Positions 53,001 to 54,530 of a stretch of 54,530 nt of DNA are shown here, piece after piece. Below the pieces are notes generated by a model. The model worked only from the letters and a program-made list of their open reading frames with translations. It was not told the DNA's origin and made no database searches. The DNA is from Chitinophagales bacterium (lineage in GTDB: Bacteria; Bacteroidota; Bacteroidia; Chitinophagales; Saprospiraceae), in the NCBI GenBank assembly GCA_013297745.1, contig JAAFIM010000018.1, positions 1 through 54,530 of the forward strand. The letters are read 5' to 3'. Within the stretch, counting starts at the first letter, position 1. Every line of letters starts with the position of its first letter. A program made the translations under genes and the position numbers.

Positions 53001-53072
53001 GGGTTGGGTAGCGAATAATTGTGGTGCTGCAACTATCGCACAGAGCCATAAAAAAATGTTTTTGTTGTACAT
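50016..53072 (-). CDS. SBBP-repeat protein with type A type IX sorting domain
   Basis: The 1018-residue secreted protein has a signal peptide (cleavage near LFATQ) and a conserved N-terminal domain to about residue 265 (FWENKGQIKDH, YNHNVLGLYGYEKITYHEIYQGVDWVVY in parts, LTIDPSVLWATYYGG). Seven SBBP repeats of about 60 residues follow (about 268-690), each starting W-A/G-T-YYGG and containing GHQNTFGG-DAFLVKF. Next come three near-identical 51-residue repeats (TGSFSQTICAGQSF, then NGCDSFLTLNL), a further domain, and the C-terminal sorting domain FSVFPNPSADAVNITF to QKIVKE. The sorting domain sends it through the type IX system. Function is probably surface or matrix binding. Confidence 0.92.
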   Translation of the reverse strand: MYNKNIFLWLCAIVAAPQLFATQPNPQALGEQNQSAQTKFWENKGQIKDHDQQTAHFVKFGYQSGNTQVFLLETGLAYQFSKLHYPEGYQHDSKNLSSEARKTNDALREKIRLETFRMDMQLVGANPNPRISREGKSTDYINYYNHNVLGLYGYEKITYHEIYQGVDWVVYTNKEGLKYDFVVRPNADIRNIKMRFEHQEDLRLNADGSFTLSNAMGTITEKAPVSFQNGKEIATRFVLNGNELSFAIANYDPSQPLTIDPSVLWATYYGGGWIDEGSSCAIDVNGDVYLAGGSLSSNSIASGGHQNTFGGNYDAFLVKFNSNGVRQWATYYGGTATDFGYTCATDAAGNVYLAGETRSMLNIAAGGHQNTFAGTSLSDGFLVKFNPSGTRLWATYYGGTANDIVYSCVVDANSNVYLAGKTNSSSNIASGGYQNSISFGGYDAFLVKFNSAGVRLWATYYGGSGDENSNGCAVDTAGNIYLSGSTYAFNLASGGHQNTFGGTTGSDAFLVKFNSTGARLWATYYGGTGDDMGFTCATDRNGNIYLAGQTTSSTNINSNGHQNTHNGGTGTNVDGFLVKFNPAGTRLWATYYGGTGDDAIADCVIDNLNNVCVIGHTNSNTNIASGGHQNTFGGSSDAFLVKLDSNGVRQWGTYYGGTNDDIGLAGAADAAGNLYVVGWTRSLSAIALGGHQNTFGGDAKDGFLAKFDNSCNTTGSFSQTICAGQSFLFNGVNLSTSGAYLDTLVATNGCDSFLTLNLNVLPVQTGSFSQTICAGQSFFFNGLNRNTSGTYLDTLVASNGCDSFLTLNLNVLPVQTGSFSQTICAGQSFFFNGLNRNTSGAYLDTLVASNGCDSFLTLNLVVQNVDISVTNNGNSLTANNSNASYQWINCNDNSLIINEDNQTFTPNGNGVYAVVVIENGCVDTSACITITNLENYSKNSFSVFPNPSADAVNITFSQIANQPQINLYNSIGQLVYTQQFTNNVQQFSFSLSPLPVGVYWLSIQEQNGQIYTQKIVKE
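50480..50945. repeat. Three in-frame 153-bp repeats inside the SBBP gene
   Basis: Blocks containing ACATTTAAATTCAAAGTTAA recur with a 153-bp period (for example 50634 and 50787) at high DNA identity including synonymous sites, which points to recent internal duplication. Each encodes a 51-residue unit with paired cysteines. Confidence 0.8.
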
Positions 53073-53156
53073 AAAAGTATGTTATAAATGAAAAAGGCGC
53101 AACTCTGCAAAAATCGTGCCAAAAGTTTATTTTTTATAAAAATAGATTGTAATCAT

Positions 53157-53193
53157 AAAAAAAAGCCTACTTCACACGAAGCAGGCTTTTTCT
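53157..53193 (-). terminator. Rho-independent terminator after the alpha-2-macroglobulin gene
   Basis: On the minus strand AAGCCTGCTTCGTGTGAAGTAGGCTT is followed by eight T residues. It lies 19 nt after the stop codon and before the SBBP gene start. Confidence 0.85.
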
Positions 53194-53211
53194 ATTCTGT
53201 TTAAAATCAGT

Positions 53212-54530
53212 TTATTGTATAGTTACTTGCTCTGGATTAACCCAGTGGCGGGATTGGTGGTTGTAGTACAAGAAAGCGGTAGAAGCGGGCGCTTCGTAAG
53301 TACCAGCTATATCAGCTTTTAGGTCAAAATTAACCGTTTTCAGCTCGTTAGCTTTTAGCCTTTCGTAGTGAAGCACTACATAACCCTCGTAAATTTCGTA
53401 GTAATCAAACACTTTTTTCTCCTGCATTTCTTTCAACTGCCAAGGTTGTACGGACAAACCAGCGGGGATTCCTATCATAGCCATAGCCATAGAAACGCTT
53501 TGGTTGGTTTTGTTGTTCAAATTAGCGGTCAAGCGGGTAGTTTCGCCCATTTTTATCGCTTTGTTGTTGATAGTGGTGCTCAAATTTACCTGACATTTTT
53601 CATCACTAATCGGCACGCGAGTATTATAAGCTAATGTTACATCAAAAGGGATAGCATTTTTAGCTTTTTCGTAGTTAACTTTCACCTCATTTTTACCAGA
53701 TTGGAAAAATTTGGAGAGGTCAGGCATAGCGATTTCTTTCTGACCAGCTTTGTAAGCCACTTTTGCAGCTTCTTTTCCGTTAACAGTTACTATAATAGCG
53801 CCGTCTTCGGGGGTAGTTTTGTTCGATTTGGTGTGTTCCAACATCGCTTTAAGCGCTAAAACTGTGCCTTGAGTGCTGCCATAACCGTAGTAATCTTTGT
53901 TCGTTTTGATATATTTAACCGCTTTATCGGTTTGTTTGTTATAACCTTTGGTTTTCAACATAGCCAAAGCTGCCAAACCTGTAGCTTCAATCTGTAATGC
54001 TTTGCCTGTAGAGTGGGTTACTGAACTGCTCAAACCGTTGAAAGAACCATCTTCTGCTTGTGTAGCGACAAATTTTTTGGTTAATTCTTCAGCGCGGCTG
54101 TTGTCTTTTACATTGTATAAAGAGTTGGCGACCAAGGCGAGCAAGTAAGCATCTTTGGATTTGGCTGCATCTTCGTAAGATTTGTTCAATTCTGGTTTGA
54201 TTTGCGCACCATAACCCGCTTCTGTAAGCGCCCAAACGATGTAAGCGTGGGTAATATCATCTTTTGACCAAGTATGCAAACAATTGGCGTTCAATTGCCA
54301 GCCGCCTTTTCCGTCTTTTCTACTCATCAACCATTTGGCGGTGCGGTCTATCATCGCGCCATCAACGGGGTAAACTTTTTGCATATCCACAAACTGCATC
54401 AAACCGTAAGCGGTCAAGGCTTCGTGCGCTGGGTCGTAACCCCACCAGTGGAAACCACCACTTTTGGATTCGTAACCTGTCAAGCGGCTGTAGCCTGTTT
54501 CCAAATAGCCTTTTATCGTTTTTTCAAATT
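53212..54530 (-). CDS. Alpha-2-macroglobulin family protein, C-terminal part (gene continues beyond the window)
   Basis: The frame is open to the right edge, so only the last 439 residues are visible and the true start lies beyond the window. The visible part holds the end of the thioester-domain helical barrel (WWGYDPAHEALTAYGLMQF, RTAKWLMSRKDGKGGW, ITHAYIVWALTEAGYG) and the C-terminal macroglobulin and receptor-binding-like beta domains (VNLSTTINNKAIKMGETT, MAMAMIGIPAGLSV, YYNHQSRHWVNPEQVTIQ). Bacterial relatives are periplasmic or surface proteinase traps. The thioester motif itself would lie upstream, out of view, so it cannot be checked. A terminator follows at 53157-53193. Confidence 0.88.
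   Translation of the reverse strand, partial: FEKTIKGYLETGYSRLTGYESKSGGFHWWGYDPAHEALTAYGLMQFVDMQKVYPVDGAMIDRTAKWLMSRKDGKGGWQLNANCLHTWSKDDITHAYIVWALTEAGYGAQIKPELNKSYEDAAKSKDAYLLALVANSLYNVKDNSRAEELTKKFVATQAEDGSFNGLSSSVTHSTGKALQIEATGLAALAMLKTKGYNKQTDKAVKYIKTNKDYYGYGSTQGTVLALKAMLEHTKSNKTTPEDGAIIVTVNGKEAAKVAYKAGQKEIAMPDLSKFFQSGKNEVKVNYEKAKNAIPFDVTLAYNTRVPISDEKCQVNLSTTINNKAIKMGETTRLTANLNNKTNQSVSMAMAMIGIPAGLSVQPWQLKEMQEKKVFDYYEIYEGYVVLHYERLKANELKTVNFDLKADIAGTYEAPASTAFLYYNHQSRHWVNPEQVTIQ

Overview
The window is chromosomal DNA of a Bacteroidota bacterium of moderate to low GC. The evidence is a PorD-type protein of the type IX secretion system, two proteins with type IX C-terminal sorting domains (CHU_C/type B and type A), SprB and SBBP repeats, a SusC/FepA-like receptor with a carboxypeptidase-regulatory N-terminus, a DUF4835/POT/AGCS/FecCD gene repertoire, and several promoters of the Bacteroidota form TTG-N20-TAnnTTTG. 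I cannot place it below phylum. No rRNA, tRNA, CRISPR, transposase or prophage gene was seen.

Layout. 1-1951: a dispersed repeat (family A), porD, and a MITE-like repeat (family B) ahead of der. 1952-6000: der convergent with a large unknown secreted protein. 6166-16202: a plus-strand stretch with a peptide transporter, TPR protein, enolase, four tandem lipoproteins arranged A-B-A-B, divIC/ftsB, a fifth related lipoprotein with a disturbed reading frame, and sucD. 16348-22530: a CapA-like lipoprotein, an alanine:cation symporter and a 990-residue TPR-CHAT protease-like protein. Then come a 21-bp tandem array, a FecCD permease and an outer-membrane barrel (minus), an Mpo1-like membrane protein (plus), and Nudix, MscS and Pth (minus). 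28231-29714: two tandem cysteine-motif membrane proteins. 29718-38421: a minus-strand block with a PARG-like protein, TPR lipoprotein, membrane protein, TonB-dependent receptor, lipoprotein, SprB/CHU_C adhesin-like protein and FKBP lipoprotein. 38449-40685: family B copy 2, a second MscS, a cluster of GC-rich hairpins and a second 21-bp array. 40686-48241: a 1785-residue protein of the contractile-injection-system tape-measure-associated family, then family B copy 3 and recN. 48466-54530: a QorB-like reductase, a small unknown protein, an SBBP-repeat type IX cargo protein and the C-terminal part of an alpha-2-macroglobulin.

How the parts relate. Core housekeeping genes (der, eno, divIC, sucD, pth, recN) are interspersed with envelope genes: lipoproteins, outer-membrane receptors and type IX cargo. 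The most unusual elements are the A-B-A-B lipoprotein cassette between enolase and divIC, whose C-terminal domains look like the second domain of GldM; the orphan tape-measure-like gene with no other injection-system gene in view; the two 21-bp (seven-codon) intergenic arrays lying just 3' of two very large genes; and the family B repeats, two of which end exactly 28 nt before the start codon of a gene.

All functional calls rest on reading translated sequence and recognising family motifs. No database search was run.
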